Assembly (NCBI RefSeq): GCF_021654775.1
Contig: NZ_AP025343.1
Span: forward strand, 6,167,501-6,231,500
DNA length: 64,000 bases
Source of the DNA: Paenibacillus azoreducens
GTDB lineage: Bacteria; Bacillota; Bacilli; Paenibacillales; Paenibacillaceae
Reading direction: 5' to 3'
Part shown: positions 45,457 through 53,379 of the stretch, in pieces
Layout: every line of letters starts with the position of its first letter
How positions within the stretch are numbered: the first letter of the stretch is position 1
Position numbers and translations under genes: made by a program
Notes under the pieces: model-generated
What the model was told of the DNA's origin: nothing
The model's input: only the letters and a program-made list of their open reading frames with translations
The model's database searches: none

Positions 45457-46464
45457 ATGAAAAATGCAACCGCCAATCGACGTCTGACACTTCTGGTCAT
45501 GAGGGACGCCCAGCATTCGGTGAAGCAGATCCATCTGTCCAAGCCTCTCCTGCTGGCCGTGCCCGCCGCCGCCGTCCTCTCTTTGTCCGGTCTTGTTCTT
45601 GCCATACAGGCCCATTCTTCCCAGGCCATCTCGAACCTGGAGCAGAAGGTAACCCTTGAGCAGTTAAAAAACATTCAGCTTCAGAGCTCGATTACCAGCC
45701 GCGAGCAGTCCATTGAACGCCTGCAAACTGAAATTATCAAGCTATCGTCACAGGCCAAGGATATGCAGCTAAAGATGCAGCATGTGGATCAGCTGGAACA
45801 GCAGCTGCAGAAGTTTATCGATAAACATAAGATCAGCATGTCCACGGACGCCCCCGCGGATAAAGCGTCTTCCCTGTCCTGGGATGCTTCTGAGCATGTC
45901 GGGGGCGAATATATCGCCGTACATGAGAATGACATGCTGGATCTGGCCCGGGAGACGAAAGACGACTTTCAGGAAATGCAGGAGCTGCTGAAAACGATGG
46001 AAAGCAATATCCCCCATACCTTGAAAAAAGCACAGGAGACACAGGTGCAGATCGCAGGTAATCCGACGGTATGGCCTACCGCCTCCAAAGTGATGACTTC
46101 AAGCTTCGGGTATCGCACCGACCCCTTCACCGGCAAAGCCGCTTTTCACGCAGGCATAGATATTGCCGGGGATAACGGCGGTCCCGTCTATGCAGCAGGC
46201 GCGGGGAAAGTTATCACTGCGGAAGAAAGCGGAGCTCGCGGCCGTTATATCGTCATTGAACATCCGGGCGGACTACAGACCTGGTATATGCACCTCAGCA
46301 AGATCCTTGTAAACATAGGGGATACGGTCGACAAACGCCAGCAGATCGCCCAGCTCGGCTCAACCGGCCGCAGCACCGGACCGCATCTGCATTTTCAGGT
46401 CGTCAAGCAGGATAAGCCCGTCAATCCACTCCCGTATATTCGATCAGACAATTCTCTCAATTAA
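45457..46464 (+). CDS. M23 family peptidoglycan endopeptidase, membrane anchored
   Basis: Zn-dependent LytM-type hydrolase likely cutting peptidoglycan cross-bridges. The 335-aa protein has one N-terminal helix (LLAVPAAAVLSLSGLVLAIQA), a coiled coil (~residues 55-115) and a C-terminal M23 domain (~205-330) with SSFGYRTDPFTGKAAFHAGIDIA, where His and Asp bind zinc, and GPHLHFQVV. It is 9 bp upstream of a bactofilin gene, a pairing seen in many bacteria where the cytoskeletal bactofilin localises the enzyme. Confidence 0.93.
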   Translation: MKNATANRRLTLLVMRDAQHSVKQIHLSKPLLLAVPAAAVLSLSGLVLAIQAHSSQAISNLEQKVTLEQLKNIQLQSSITSREQSIERLQTEIIKLSSQAKDMQLKMQHVDQLEQQLQKFIDKHKISMSTDAPADKASSLSWDASEHVGGEYIAVHENDMLDLARETKDDFQEMQELLKTMESNIPHTLKKAQETQVQIAGNPTVWPTASKVMTSSFGYRTDPFTGKAAFHAGIDIAGDNGGPVYAAGAGKVITAEESGARGRYIVIEHPGGLQTWYMHLSKILVNIGDTVDKRQQIAQLGSTGRSTGPHLHFQVVKQDKPVNPLPYIRSDNSLN

Positions 46465-46473
46465 GGAGGTTCT

Positions 46474-46893
46474 ATGTTGAGCAGATCCAAATCCAAGAAT
46501 TCATTGATGTCCACCGACTCCCTGATCGGAAGAGGCACCGAGGTCGAAGGAGCCCTCTCTTGCGAAGCCAATGTACGTATTGAGGGTAATTTTAACGGTG
46601 TGATCGAAAGCCGCGCCTGTGTCACGATTGGCGAACATGCCGTTGCCCGCTCCGATATCAGCGCCAGGGAAGTCATTATTGCCGGAAAGGTTTATGGAGA
46701 TGTGCAGGCTGAAGGCAAGCTGACGATCACCCCGACCGGCCAGATGTTCGGAGACGTTCTCGCCGCCTCCGCGCTTGTCATCGCCGAAGGCGGCATCCTA
46801 AACGGTTCCAGCAAGATGGAACCCAAACACAACGAACAGAAAGCCTTGGCAGAAAGCAGCAATGCGCCTCTTTTGGAATCGGAAGCAGGATAA
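46474..46893 (+). CDS. Bactofilin
   Basis: Polymer-forming cytoskeletal protein. The 139-aa protein has the right-handed beta-helix pattern of repeating ~20-residue turns: TDSLIGRGTEVEGALSCEAN, VRIEGNFNGVIESRACVTIG, ARSDISAREVIIAGKVYGDV, AEGKLTITPTGQMFGDVLAA. Flexible N- and C-terminal tails flank it, as in the family. AAGGAGG precedes ATG. Cotranscribed with the M23 peptidase upstream, which suggests a joint role in shape or sporulation. Confidence 0.93.
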   Translation: MLSRSKSKNSLMSTDSLIGRGTEVEGALSCEANVRIEGNFNGVIESRACVTIGEHAVARSDISAREVIIAGKVYGDVQAEGKLTITPTGQMFGDVLAASALVIAEGGILNGSSKMEPKHNEQKALAESSNAPLLESEAG

Positions 46894-46937
46894 GCTTCAT
46901 TCCAGGCCTGCCGGAAACCTGCATTCCCACGAAATAA

Positions 46938-47058
46938 TCCCACAAAGAGTATCGGAAAGAAGTAAGGGCGCCTCTCAAAGAGGGGCCCTTTTGCGGAGCA
47001 AAAGTACTGAGCGAAGCCTATGCTCCGATGCTTATTCCAGATACTTTGCGGGGGCCCC
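46938..47058. repeat. CCCCACAAAGT-family element, long form with 64-bp insert
   Basis: TCCCACAAAG, then an insert (46948-47011) starting AGTATCGGAAAG and ending AAAGTACTGAG, then the usual tail to ACTTTGCGGGGGCCCC. The insert contains its own hairpin (CGCCTCT/AGAGGGG). It matches the insert at 52590-52653 with a single visible difference. Downstream of the bactofilin gene. Confidence 0.88.
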
Positions 47059-47164
47059 AAAAGAAAAACGTCTATCTCCGTACTTTCACAGAAGACAGAC
47101 CGCTTTTATCGGTAGCTTTTCTTGCGGTATCAGGATGCGTTTTCCCCGAAGTTATACAAAATAA

Positions 47165-47222
47165 CCCCACAAAGTGGAGCCTATGCTTCGATGCTTATTC
47201 CAAATACTTTGCGGGGACCCCC
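47165..47222. repeat. CCCCACAAAGT-family element, short form
   Basis: CCCCACAAAGTGGAGCC ... CCAAATACTTTGCGGGGACCCCC. Same orientation as all other copies; 107 bp after the long-form copy. Confidence 0.88.
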
Positions 47223-47252
47223 AAAAAAACTTATAAATTCTATACTGCCAAA

Positions 47253-47318
47253 AAAGCCCGCCGCAGCGGGATGTGACCGGATAGACACATCCTGAACTTC
47301 GAACGGGCTTCTATTTTT
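47253..47318 (-). terminator. Terminator of the ABC-2 operon
   Basis: AAGCCCG ... CGGGCTT with a large loop, followed on the minus strand by TTTTT. Confidence 0.6.
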
Positions 47319-47328
47319 AAAACATGGT

Positions 47329-48120
47329 TTATGCCGCGACATCCCTTTTGTTGAATACGTACCAGGATACCGCCATCATCGCGATATAGTAAACGGCAAG
47401 CACGGCCAGCGCAAACCCAAGGCTGACACCGCCCGGCCCCACATCCGTTCGCAGATAGCCGGAAAGATCCATATGCGTAAAAATGAGGTACTTTGCCCAA
47501 GCAAAACGTTCCGGACTGAACAAGGTCGTGAAGATCCCTTTAGCAAACATCACAAACAAAGCCAGTCCGATCGCCAGCCCACCGGCGCGGAACACCGTTG
47601 ACAGCATGAAGGCAATTGCGACCGTTATAAACAAATTCACATAATCGCAAAGCACATATTGCAGCATAAATACGAATCCGTTTGTGCTCTGGCCAAATAA
47701 ACTGCTTTCGGTGCTGCCGGAAAAAAATAAGCTGGAAGACAGCAAAGACATCACCACGACAATCAACGTACCCAGCAGGCTGAACAAAAAGACGGACAAA
47801 TATTTGGACAGCAAAATTTTGGAACGGCTCCATGGTCTGATCAGAAGCAGTTTAATCGTCCCCCATGAAAATTCCCCCGCGACCGAATCCGCCGCCACAA
47901 CCACGGAAAAAATCGTACACAGGAAAAACGTAAACGACGCGCTCATGATCACGCTGTCCCAAATGGTAGACGAACCGCCGCTATCCACCATGGATATCAG
48001 AACCGGAATCAGCAAATTGACTGCGGCAAGAATGCCCAGCATTACCCACGTCCGGACGCGCCGGTAAATTTTCATATTTTCATTTTGCAAGAGATGCAAG
48101 AAATTACCCAATCGGGTCAC
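47329..48120 (-). CDS. ABC-2 type transporter permease
   Basis: The 263-aa membrane protein has six helices and the ABC-2 pattern of YtrF/BcrB-like permeases: an N-terminal cytoplasmic LLQNENMKIYRRVRTWVMLG, VVAADSVAGEFSWGTIKLLLIRPWSRSKILLSKY (the conserved stretch after helix 2), and a short C-terminal tail. Its start overlaps the ATPase gene by 17 bp. Substrate unknown. Confidence 0.9.
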   Translation of the reverse strand: MTRLGNFLHLLQNENMKIYRRVRTWVMLGILAAVNLLIPVLISMVDSGGSSTIWDSVIMSASFTFFLCTIFSVVVAADSVAGEFSWGTIKLLLIRPWSRSKILLSKYLSVFLFSLLGTLIVVVMSLLSSSLFFSGSTESSLFGQSTNGFVFMLQYVLCDYVNLFITVAIAFMLSTVFRAGGLAIGLALFVMFAKGIFTTLFSPERFAWAKYLIFTHMDLSGYLRTDVGPGGVSLGFALAVLAVYYIAMMAVSWYVFNKRDVAA

Positions 48121-49015
48121 CCCCCGTCATTTCAAGGAACTGTTCTTCGAGCGAACGGGTAACCGCTTGAATGCCGTACACCTTGATCCCAGCCTGCACC
48201 AGCCGGGCATTCATCTCCGCAATTTCGTCGCGTGCCAGCCTGACGATGATCATGTTTCCCTCCTGAACACCGCCCTCCATCATCTGAAGCGCGTGCGCTG
48301 GTTCATCGACAATAAATCCGGTCGCCACCGCATCTGCATGTTTTTCCCGACTTTCTTTCAAAGAGCGTACATCAATCAACCGTCCGTTCTGAATGATCGC
48401 TACACTGTCACACATCAATTCCATTTCAGCCAGCAGGTGGCTGGACACGAAAACGGTTGTCCCTTCCTCATGGCACAGCTGGCGCAAATAATTGCGAAGC
48501 TCGCGAATCCCTTGCGGGTCGAGGCCATTGGTCGGTTCGTCCAAAATCAACAGCTTCGGCCGATGCAAAATCGCCTGGGCTACGCCCAAACGCTGCCTCA
48601 TCCCGAGCGAATAGGTTCTCACCTTGTCATGAATCCGGTTGCCTAGACCTACAAGCTGGATCACTTCCTGGATTCTCTCTTCCGTTATCCCGGTCATCAT
48701 GCGGGCAAAATGGCGTAAATTCTGGTATCCTGTCAGAAACTTGTACATCTCCGGGTTCTCTACAATAGCGCCGACATTGGCAACGGCCTGCTCAAAATGA
48801 TCTTTGATGCTGAACCCGCAAATTTTAATATCACCCTGACTGATTGAGGTGAGACCAACCATCATCCGAATCGTCGTTGTTTTCCCGGCCCCATTGGGCC
48901 CAAGAAATCCGAATACCTGACCGGGCGGAATGTCGAGCGTAACGTTCTCAACCAGGTTTTTGGAAGAAACCCTTTTTGTTACCCCCTCCAGCCGAACCAC
49001 CGGTTCATGCTGCAT
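48104..49015 (-). CDS. ABC transporter ATP-binding protein (BcrA-type)
   Basis: The 303-aa ATPase has Walker A FLGPNGAGKTTTIRMMVGL, signature YSLGMRQRLGVAQA, Walker B LLILDEPTNGLDPQGIRELR and H-loop VFVSSHLLAEME, then a C-terminal regulatory domain. Start at ATG 49015 has AAGGAGTG upstream; a longer frame lacks one. Exporter partner of the following permease. It lies 25 bp after the zinc-ribbon protein gene, probably in one operon that carries a GATAC-N5-GTATC site upstream. Confidence 0.93.
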   Translation of the reverse strand: MQHEPVVRLEGVTKRVSSKNLVENVTLDIPPGQVFGFLGPNGAGKTTTIRMMVGLTSISQGDIKICGFSIKDHFEQAVANVGAIVENPEMYKFLTGYQNLRHFARMMTGITEERIQEVIQLVGLGNRIHDKVRTYSLGMRQRLGVAQAILHRPKLLILDEPTNGLDPQGIRELRNYLRQLCHEEGTTVFVSSHLLAEMELMCDSVAIIQNGRLIDVRSLKESREKHADAVATGFIVDEPAHALQMMEGGVQEGNMIIVRLARDEIAEMNARLVQAGIKVYGIQAVTRSLEEQFLEMTGGDPIG

Positions 49016-49040
49016 TCGCTTCACTCCTTTTCGCATTTTA

Positions 49041-49241
49041 TCATCTCATTGTAGCATATCCATTTTTCAATAGCTCCATATACTGGTATCTTCTCTCTTC
49101 TTCCCCCTGGTTATGACAATCTTCGCAGTAACCCAAAGGAACCGTGGTACGGTAATATCCCGTCCGAAAAATAACCATCGTATCCGAAACCGGGACCATT
49201 CTCTCACAGCACAGGCAATAGACGTACTGCAGATCGTTCAT
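49041..49241 (-). CDS. Small zinc-ribbon-like protein
   Basis: From ATG 49241 the protein is 66 aa with two CxxC pairs, CLCC (~9-12) and CEDC (~38-41), spaced as in a zinc ribbon. No known family recognised. It is the first gene before an ABC-2 exporter pair. A longer frame starting at 49286 has a weaker context. The upstream region contains a perfect GATAC-N5-GTATC palindrome (49301-49315). Confidence 0.7.
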   Translation of the reverse strand: MNDLQYVYCLCCERMVPVSDTMVIFRTGYYRTTVPLGYCEDCHNQGEEERRYQYMELLKNGYATMR

Positions 49242-49300
49242 TGGACCGCCTTCCTCTCCTTTGGTATCAAAAGCTATATGTATCATTGTGAAACGATATA

Positions 49301-49315
49301 GATACGTTTTGTATC
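49301..49315. promoter_or_regulatory. GATAC-N5-GTATC operator-like palindrome
   Basis: Perfect inverted repeat GATAC-GTTTT-GTATC 60 bp upstream of the zinc-ribbon gene. The surrounding 90 bp contain further GTATC half-sites (49264, 49281, 49340). The same motif occurs four times before the XRE gene at 52193. Confidence 0.6.
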
Positions 49316-49379
49316 GTTACCAGAAATCTACAATATTTCGTATCTTGATGTCAAGCGCTTTCACAATAAAAACAAAAAA

Positions 49380-49409
49380 CCGCCAAAGAGGACCCGTTGA
49401 TCCCGGCGG
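49380..49409 (-). terminator. LCP gene terminator
   Basis: CCGCC ... GGCGG hairpin followed on the minus strand by TTTTTTGTTTTT, 45 bp beyond the stop. Confidence 0.8.
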
Positions 49410-49453
49410 TACGAGGTTTAGTTTCTCTCATGTTCGGATGCTTTAGTATCTTG

Positions 49454-50479
49454 TCATTGCATATGCTCTTGAATTAATTTATGAACCCGGCTTCTTTCGT
49501 TATCTCCCACCAGATAGTACCAAATGCCTTTAATCCTTTCACCGCGGCCGCTTATTTCCACCTGTTCAATACTCTTGATATCGGCACGATAATCGGTCAG
49601 AAAAGTTTTCATATCATCAAATGTAAGATCCGTTTTCACGCTGTCGCCAACTTCATCCAGCAAAGATTCGATTTTGACGACATTGACGACTTTCATCGTA
49701 TTCCTGATCAACTCCTGCAAAATTTGGCGCTGCCTTGAATTTCTGCCCATATCGCCGCGCGGATCATCATAACGCATCCGGGAATACAACAGTGCTTCCT
49801 CCCCGTTCAGTTTCAAATGGCCCTGGTTGAATTGATGTCCCTCATAATAAAATGCAAAGGGATTTTCCACCTCAACTCCTCCCAGGGAATCGATGATATG
49901 CGCGAAACCTTCCATATTCACTCTGACATAGTAATTCACAGGGTAATCCAGGAAATGTTCGACCGTCTTTACCGACATGTTCACGCCGCCAAAAGCGTAC
50001 GCATGATTGATTTTATCCACGGTGCCGTGTCCGATAATATCCGTACGCGTATCCCGCGGAATATTGAACATAAGAATACTTTGTTTGGCCGGATTGACCG
50101 TTAAAAAAATCATCGCATCCGACCTTCCCCTGTCATGTTCGCGTTGATCCACGCCCAGCACAAGCACCGTGAAAGGTTTTTTCTTATCAAGACTGAAGGG
50201 TTCGGCGCCAGCCGCGGCAGTTTCGGATTTCCCGGCATTATCCTTCCCCGGTGCTGCCGCAGCCGTGGAAAGATGGCTGTCTTTCCCGGCCGTCTCCGGA
50301 ACTGTCCCCGCATCCCTGCTTTCATAAATTTGGTGGGCCGTCATTTTTACAGATTGATAGATGTACGCTGCATATCCGGCCACGCCCAAAACGATCACGA
50401 TAAATACGGACATGAGGATCACAACCCATTTTTTCATGGATCGGCCAGCCACCTTTCCGCTTCTCACCTTATTTTGCAA
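49454..50479 (-). CDS. LytR-CpsA-Psr (LCP) family glycopolymer ligase
   Basis: Attaches teichoic acid or capsule-type polymers to peptidoglycan from undecaprenyl carriers. The 341-aa protein has a membrane helix (WVVILMSVFIVIVLGVAGYAAYIY), a low-complexity Ala/Gly linker, and the LCP domain with TVLVLGVDQREHDRGRSDAMIFLT, FNIPRDTRTDI, DKINHAYAFGG and GEEALLYSRMRYDDPRGDMGRNSRQRQILQ. The Arg/Asp residues of the active site are present. The start is TTG 50479 with AGGAGG close upstream; ATG 50437 (MKKW) is also possible. A sugar transferase gene lies just upstream. Confidence 0.93.
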   Translation of the reverse strand: MQNKVRSGKVAGRSMKKWVVILMSVFIVIVLGVAGYAAYIYQSVKMTAHQIYESRDAGTVPETAGKDSHLSTAAAAPGKDNAGKSETAAAGAEPFSLDKKKPFTVLVLGVDQREHDRGRSDAMIFLTVNPAKQSILMFNIPRDTRTDIIGHGTVDKINHAYAFGGVNMSVKTVEHFLDYPVNYYVRVNMEGFAHIIDSLGGVEVENPFAFYYEGHQFNQGHLKLNGEEALLYSRMRYDDPRGDMGRNSRQRQILQELIRNTMKVVNVVKIESLLDEVGDSVKTDLTFDDMKTFLTDYRADIKSIEQVEISGRGERIKGIWYYLVGDNERSRVHKLIQEHMQ

Positions 50480-50517
50480 GCATCCTCCTGCTAAAATGAA
50501 GGCTGCCTGTTTATCCG

Positions 50518-51207
50518 CTAGTAGGCATTATCCGTTCCAAAAAGCACCTTCACGGTTTTGCACAAAATGACAATATCATTTGTAAATGACTGATTCCGTA
50601 TGTATTCCAGATCCAACTCAACCATTTCTTCAAACCCGACGTGATTGCGGCCGCTGATTTGCCATAAGCCCGTACAGCCCGGAACCACAAGCAGTCTCAT
50701 CATGTCGTAAGAGGTGTAACTGTTTACTTCCCTCGGCAGAGGCGGTCTGGGGCCAACCAGACTCATATCCCCTTTTAGCACGTTGAACAACTGCGGGAGC
50801 TCATCCAGACTGGTTTTGCGGATGAATCGTCCCACGCGGGTAATTCGCGGATCATTTTTCATCTTGAACATGGCCCCGCTAATTTCGTTTTGATCCATCA
50901 AGTTCCCGAGCATCGCCTCCGCATTGCTGACCATCGAGCGGAACTTATACATTTTGAAAGGCTTCCCGTTCTTTCCGATCCGGATTTGGGCAAAAATAAC
51001 GGCACCCTTGGGATCTTCCACTTTAATAATCAAGGCAATCAGCAGCAGAAACGGAGACAGCAAAATCATCCCTAGCAGCGACAAGCATATATCCTGAATT
51101 CGTTTGGCGATCCAAAACAAAGTTCGATCCTTGTTTTCAAAAAGCGGAATGGCTTCAAACTGACGACCGGTTTCCAACGTGTTTTTTAACGGATTTGCAC
51201 TATTCAT
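50518..51207 (-). CDS. Bacterial sugar transferase (WcaJ/WbaP C-terminal type)
   Basis: Transfers a sugar-1-phosphate to undecaprenyl phosphate to start polymer synthesis. The 229-aa protein has one membrane re-entrant helix ([30 protein letters not shown]) and the monotopic phosphoglycosyl transferase motifs [47 protein letters not shown] and [13 protein letters not shown]. Upstream of the LCP gene (38 bp), so the two may build and attach one polymer. Confidence 0.95.
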   Translation of the reverse strand: MNSANPLKNTLETGRQFEAIPLFENKDRTLFWIAKRIQDICLSLLGMILLSPFLLLIALIIKVEDPKGAVIFAQIRIGKNGKPFKMYKFRSMVSNAEAMLGNLMDQNEISGAMFKMKNDPRITRVGRFIRKTSLDELPQLFNVLKGDMSLVGPRPPLPREVNSYTSYDMMRLLVVPGCTGLWQISGRNHVGFEEMVELDLEYIRNQSFTNDIVILCKTVKVLFGTDNAY

Positions 51208-51534
51208 GTGAGACCTATCCTACAGTGGTATGAATGGAAAGATGGATTTGGGGGGATTTCATTTCGATTAATGCGGTGAGTTTGCCATGAAAATTCGTAC
51301 TGCTCAAGATCATCCCTCGCTTAAAAGATGTTTTCGATTTCCAGGCACCTAAGCCCGTATATAATCGAAACGATTTGATCCGGCTCATCCGTTGTACCTA
51401 GGACTAAGCGGGACCGAATGAAACATATCCGATGTAAAAACCTCGGGTTAAAGCACTATGCAGCACTTTGAAAAATATAGTAAAATGACTTTATCCCATT
51501 GATTTTTTGGAGTTACGGAAATTGACCATAAATC
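51208..51534. other. Non-coding gap
   Basis: About 330 bp between two minus-strand genes. No reading frame, hairpin with T-run or recognised riboswitch motif is visible. Confidence 0.6.
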
Positions 51535-51966
51535 CTATGTAAAGACATCAAAGAATTGGCCGGAGCCTTTATCAGATATGAATTCCGTATAAGGATCATA
51601 TTTTTGCAGCCGGACTCTGCCGCCCACAACGGTGCGGGTGATTTGTTTTGCCATGTTCACCTCCCCGTTTGGATCTGGATCAAGCAGAACTCCATACTGT
51701 TTGGCGTCAGTCAAGCTTTCCTCTTTCCAGACAATCTTGCCAGACGTCCGGCAAACCGGTTCTCCTTGGCACATCATATCGAAGCCAAGCCGTATTTCGG
51801 GCACAAGCGGAAAATCCAGGTCGCTGATGAATACAAGCAGCCGGGATTCAAGGTCCCATAAAATAGCCGGACGGAACCGATTCAACTTCACGGACGTTTC
51901 ACCGATCTGATGAATGGATATATACATTTGGAGATGTATGCCGCCTGTCGTCAACATATTCATCAC
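51535..51966 (-). CDS. PilZ-like domain protein
   Basis: The 143-aa protein has a beta-barrel pattern resembling PilZ (c-di-GMP binding) domains: RLLVFISDLDFPLVPEIRLGFDM, CRTSGKIVWKEESL and QYGVLLDPD, the latter like the conserved hydrophobic Gly-Val-x-Leu at the end of PilZ. The usual RxxxR and (D/N)xSxxG c-di-GMP motifs are not clear, so binding is uncertain. Start chosen at 51966, with ATG codons clustered there. Alternative: a non-PilZ small regulator. Confidence 0.5.
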   Translation of the reverse strand: MMNMLTTGGIHLQMYISIHQIGETSVKLNRFRPAILWDLESRLLVFISDLDFPLVPEIRLGFDMMCQGEPVCRTSGKIVWKEESLTDAKQYGVLLDPDPNGEVNMAKQITRTVVGGRVRLQKYDPYTEFISDKGSGQFFDVFT

Positions 51967-52020
51967 GAGTGGCCCTGCCTTATGGAATAAAATTGAACAT
52001 TAAGGACTACACTGGTTATT

Positions 52021-52152
52021 GATACAATTCGTTTCAACATTGATACAAATGGTATCAATTACAAATCTTACTTTACGATACAGAATGTAACTAGTCAACC
52101 CTTTTTTCGTGTATATTTTGTATTTCCCTTCAATTTAGATACATTTTGTTTC
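52021..52152. promoter_or_regulatory. Four GATAC-N5-GTATC-type operators upstream of the XRE gene
   Basis: GATAC-AATTC-GTTTC (52021-52035), GATAC-AAATG-GTATC (52042-52056, perfect, with flanking TT/AA extending the palindrome), GATAC-AGAAT-GTAAC (52077-52091) and GATAC-ATTTT-GTTTC (52138-52152). The first two are 21 bp apart, two helical turns. Probably autoregulatory sites for the XRE protein. Confidence 0.65.
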
Positions 52153-52192
52153 TTCAACATGCAATTTGCAGGCAATCAGAGGAGGTTAATTC

Positions 52193-52561
52193 ATGAATCA
52201 TGACAATCGCATCGCAGAACTGCGGGATCAACGAGGATGGACTCAAGAGGAATTAGCCCAATCGATTGGCATTACTAGAGCCGCACTATCCCACTATGAG
52301 AAAAATCGCCGCAAACCCGATTTTGAGATTCTGACCAAACTTGCCGATAAATTCGAAGTATCCATCGATTATTTGATCGGCCGTACGAATCAGCCCAAAC
52401 TGGTTATGGATCCGGAGGTCCGGGATTTTGTGGACCAATTGGAGCTGTCAGATCGCGATTTGCTGGAAAGATTTAATTTGACGATTGACGGGCGCAGCCT
52501 TACGGAGGAAGAAGCCAAGCGTTTCATTGCTTTTGTACGGATGGAACGGTCCATGAAATAG
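52193..52561 (+). CDS. XRE family transcriptional regulator
   Basis: DNA-binding regulator of 122 aa. The helix-turn-helix spans about residues 5-60 (IAELRDQRGWTQEELAQSIGITRAALSHYEKNRRKPDFEILTKLADKFEVSIDYLIGR), followed by a helical C-terminal half that probably mediates dimerisation. AGAGGAGG precedes ATG. Four similar palindromes lie in its upstream region, and the same motif occurs before the zinc-ribbon/ABC operon at 49.3 kb, so these are candidate targets. Confidence 0.93.
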   Translation: MNHDNRIAELRDQRGWTQEELAQSIGITRAALSHYEKNRRKPDFEILTKLADKFEVSIDYLIGRTNQPKLVMDPEVRDFVDQLELSDRDLLERFNLTIDGRSLTEEEAKRFIAFVRMERSMK

Positions 52562-52579
52562 AGTACATGCAAAAAATAA

Positions 52580-52697
52580 CCCCACAAAGAGTATCGGAAA
52601 GAAGTAAGGGCGCCTCTCAAAGAGGGGCGCTTTTGCGGAGCAAAAGTACTGAGTGGAGCTATGCATCGACGCTATTCCAAATACTTTGCGGGGATCC
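52580..52697. repeat. CCCCACAAAGT-family element, long form with 64-bp insert
   Basis: CCCCACAAAG, insert 52590-52653 (AGTATCGG ... GTACTGAG), then TGGAGC and the tail ACTTTGCGGGGATCC. The insert matches 46948-47011 with one visible difference. Located 18 bp after the XRE gene stop. Confidence 0.88.
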
Positions 52698-52723
52698 AAA
52701 AACTTAATTCTATAATCTTAAAG

Positions 52724-52758
52724 AAACCTCAGCCGCGAAAAAAAGCCGCTGAGGTTTT
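52724..52758 (+). terminator. Terminator downstream of the XRE gene
   Basis: AAACCTCAGC ... GCTGAGGTTTTT hairpin with T-run beyond the repeat element. Confidence 0.8.
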
Positions 52759-52938
52759 TGAAAGCAGAAAAATCCCCGGAACCGCATTCGTGAGATCGTA
52801 TTCTCCCACAGGCTGCGGACCGGGAAGGTATGGCTCAGATTCGGGCTCAGCTCTCCTGTCGTCATGAACCGAAGAACCGATGGTTTGGATTTATGTACTG
52901 AATGAAGTCGGCATGCGGATGTCTGCCCTATTTTCTGA

Positions 52939-53106
52939 CTAGGTCGGCTCCTTCTTTAGCGCGTCTTCCTGCTGCCGGATATAATGATTCCAGCTGTCAA
53001 GGTGTATCCCGCATTGCTCCAGCACTTTCAAAATATCCAACTGCGTTTGTGCCGGACGATCACGATTGGACCGGGCCTCGGTACCAAAATCTCTCTCATC
53101 ACTCAT
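52939..53106 (-). CDS. Small protein of unknown function
   Basis: From ATG 53106 (GAGGG nine bases upstream) the product is 55 aa, hydrophilic, predicted helical (TQLDILKVLEQCGIHLDSWNHYIRQQEDALKK). No family recognised. The length, clear site and protein-like composition favour a real gene, but there is no context support. Confidence 0.5.
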   Translation of the reverse strand: MSDERDFGTEARSNRDRPAQTQLDILKVLEQCGIHLDSWNHYIRQQEDALKKEPT

Positions 53107-53290
53107 CCAAGATACCCTCGCTCTACTCATCGATTTAAAAGAAAAAGATCATAATACCTGCCTTATCCCCGTCTAAGAACTCTGGTAGGTCTAATAGGGA
53201 GGGACTTTTTTATTATAGCCCAAGCGCATTCATGATGCTGTCGTCTGATGGAAAGTCCGTCTCTGAATTACAGTTCTATTTTTGTCGAAA

Positions 53291-53345
53291 AAAACGGGCC
53301 GACGATTTTAGTCCCCAATTGGCGCTAAAATCGCTGACCCGTTTT
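53291..53345 (-). terminator. Glutamate synthase terminator
   Basis: Long hairpin AAACGGG-N5-CGATTTTAG ... CTAAAATCG-N3-CCCGTTT, followed on the minus strand by T residues. It lies 35 bp beyond the gene. Confidence 0.8.
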
Positions 53346-53379
53346 GATTGCTTCTACGCATTCATGTAAAACTTATGAC

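Noticed and set aside
51208..51534. c-di-GMP riboswitch near the PilZ-like gene
   Set aside because: No GEMM-type conserved core was found in the gap on either strand.
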